This document shows, one piece after another, positions 63,864-64,000 of a stretch of 64,000 nucleotides of DNA. The notes beneath the pieces were generated by a model, which saw only the letters and a program-made list of their open reading frames with translations, had not been told where the DNA came from and did not search any database. The stretch's first letter is position 1; the number at the start of each line of letters is the position of its first letter. The DNA lies in contig NZ_JBLBVM010000047.1 of NCBI RefSeq assembly GCF_047250385.1, positions 75,206 through 139,205 of the forward strand. The letters are read 5' to 3'. The translations under genes were made by a program, and so were the position numbers. Source of the stretch: Glaciecola sp047250385 (GTDB lineage Bacteria; Pseudomonadota; Gammaproteobacteria; Enterobacterales; Alteromonadaceae).

Positions 63864-64000
63864 ATAATGCTGTTCGGTTAAGGTTTTTTCCTTAGATGTT
63901 CGGCTTTCTTTAATGGGAATCTTGTTGGCTTTATCTTTACGGCTCTAGGATAATCCGGCCGGTCAGGCTCAGGCAGAATGAAGTCTTTGAGCGTTTCAGT
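63864..64000 (-). mobile_element. End of an IS4-like insertion sequence, cut by the window edge
   Basis: The transposase C-terminus below plus about 15 bases beyond its stop. The segment ATAATGCTGTTCGGTTAAGG (63865-63884) could include the terminal inverted repeat of the element. The other end lies outside the window, so the boundary is inferred. Confidence 0.55.
63878..64000 (-). CDS. IS4-family transposase, C-terminal fragment (partial at window edge)
   Basis: Forty codons and a TAA, open to the right edge. The translation starts TETLKDFILPEPDRPDYPRA and continues VKIKPTRFPLKKAEHL before the stop. The YPRAVKIK... segment resembles the basic C-terminus of IS4-family transposases (typically YPRVVKIKMSNY). 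The catalytic DDE residues would lie outside the window, so intactness cannot be judged. Confidence 0.65.
   Translation of the reverse strand, partial: TETLKDFILPEPDRPDYPRAVKIKPTRFPLKKAEHLRKKP

Overview
The window is chromosomal DNA of a marine gammaproteobacterium, most likely of the order Alteromonadales. The evidence is the moderately low G+C, the sdhCDAB-sucABCD block divergent from gltA, the kdsB-ycaR-lpxK-msbA-comEC envelope cluster, and a TonB-dependent starch locus of the kind common in Alteromonas and Shewanella relatives. I cannot name the genus from the sequence alone.

Layout. 1-1623: glnS, cut by the left edge. 1794-26445: a carbohydrate island for alpha-glucans. It holds a LacI-type regulator, an MFS sugar transporter, a flavin-dependent halogenase-like protein, a GH31 alpha-glucosidase or transglucosylase, a GH13 amylase lipoprotein, a pullulanase lipoprotein with three C-terminal repeat modules, and a TonB-dependent receptor. 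Inside the amylase operon lies a three-gene cassette resembling sxtI-sxtJ-sxtK (carbamoyltransferase, SxtJ-type membrane protein, 50-residue DUF5989-type protein). Divergent from it are two tandem SGNH-hydrolase/TPR paralogues. A small group of unrelated genes (DUF1428, zinc ribbon, SRPBCC) sits between the paralogues and the pullulanase. 26855-38590: TCA cycle genes sucDCBA, sdhBADC and gltA. 38701-41652: phosphomannomutase and mannose-1-phosphate guanylyltransferase (GDP-mannose supply). 41802-49360: pirin, tcdA, membrane proteins of poorly known role, a degenerate GGDEF protein and a periplasmic-sensor GGDEF protein. 49639-57524: rimO, kdsB, ycaR, lpxK, msbA, comEC. 57551-63728: DUF2062 protein, MscS-type channel, rimK, DUF21 protein, and a CocE/NonD-type secreted hydrolase. 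63794-64000: short imperfect repeats and the C-terminal end of an IS4-like transposase cut by the right edge.

How the parts work together. The receptor would import maltodextrins across the outer membrane. The lipoprotein pullulanase and amylase and the exported GH31 enzyme would process them, and the MFS protein would take up the products. The LacI-type protein would be the regulator. A nearly perfect palindrome (TGCATACGTATTCA) occurs identically upstream of the receptor and between the transporter and halogenase, and as a close variant between the carbamoyltransferase operon and the SGNH pair. It appears in no other intergenic region I read. This ties the carbamoyltransferase cassette, the SGNH pair and the halogenase to the starch genes as one putative regulon. 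That is the most interesting point of the window: an uncharacterised carbamoylation/esterification module with a halogenase-like oxidoreductase that appears co-regulated with alpha-glucan use.
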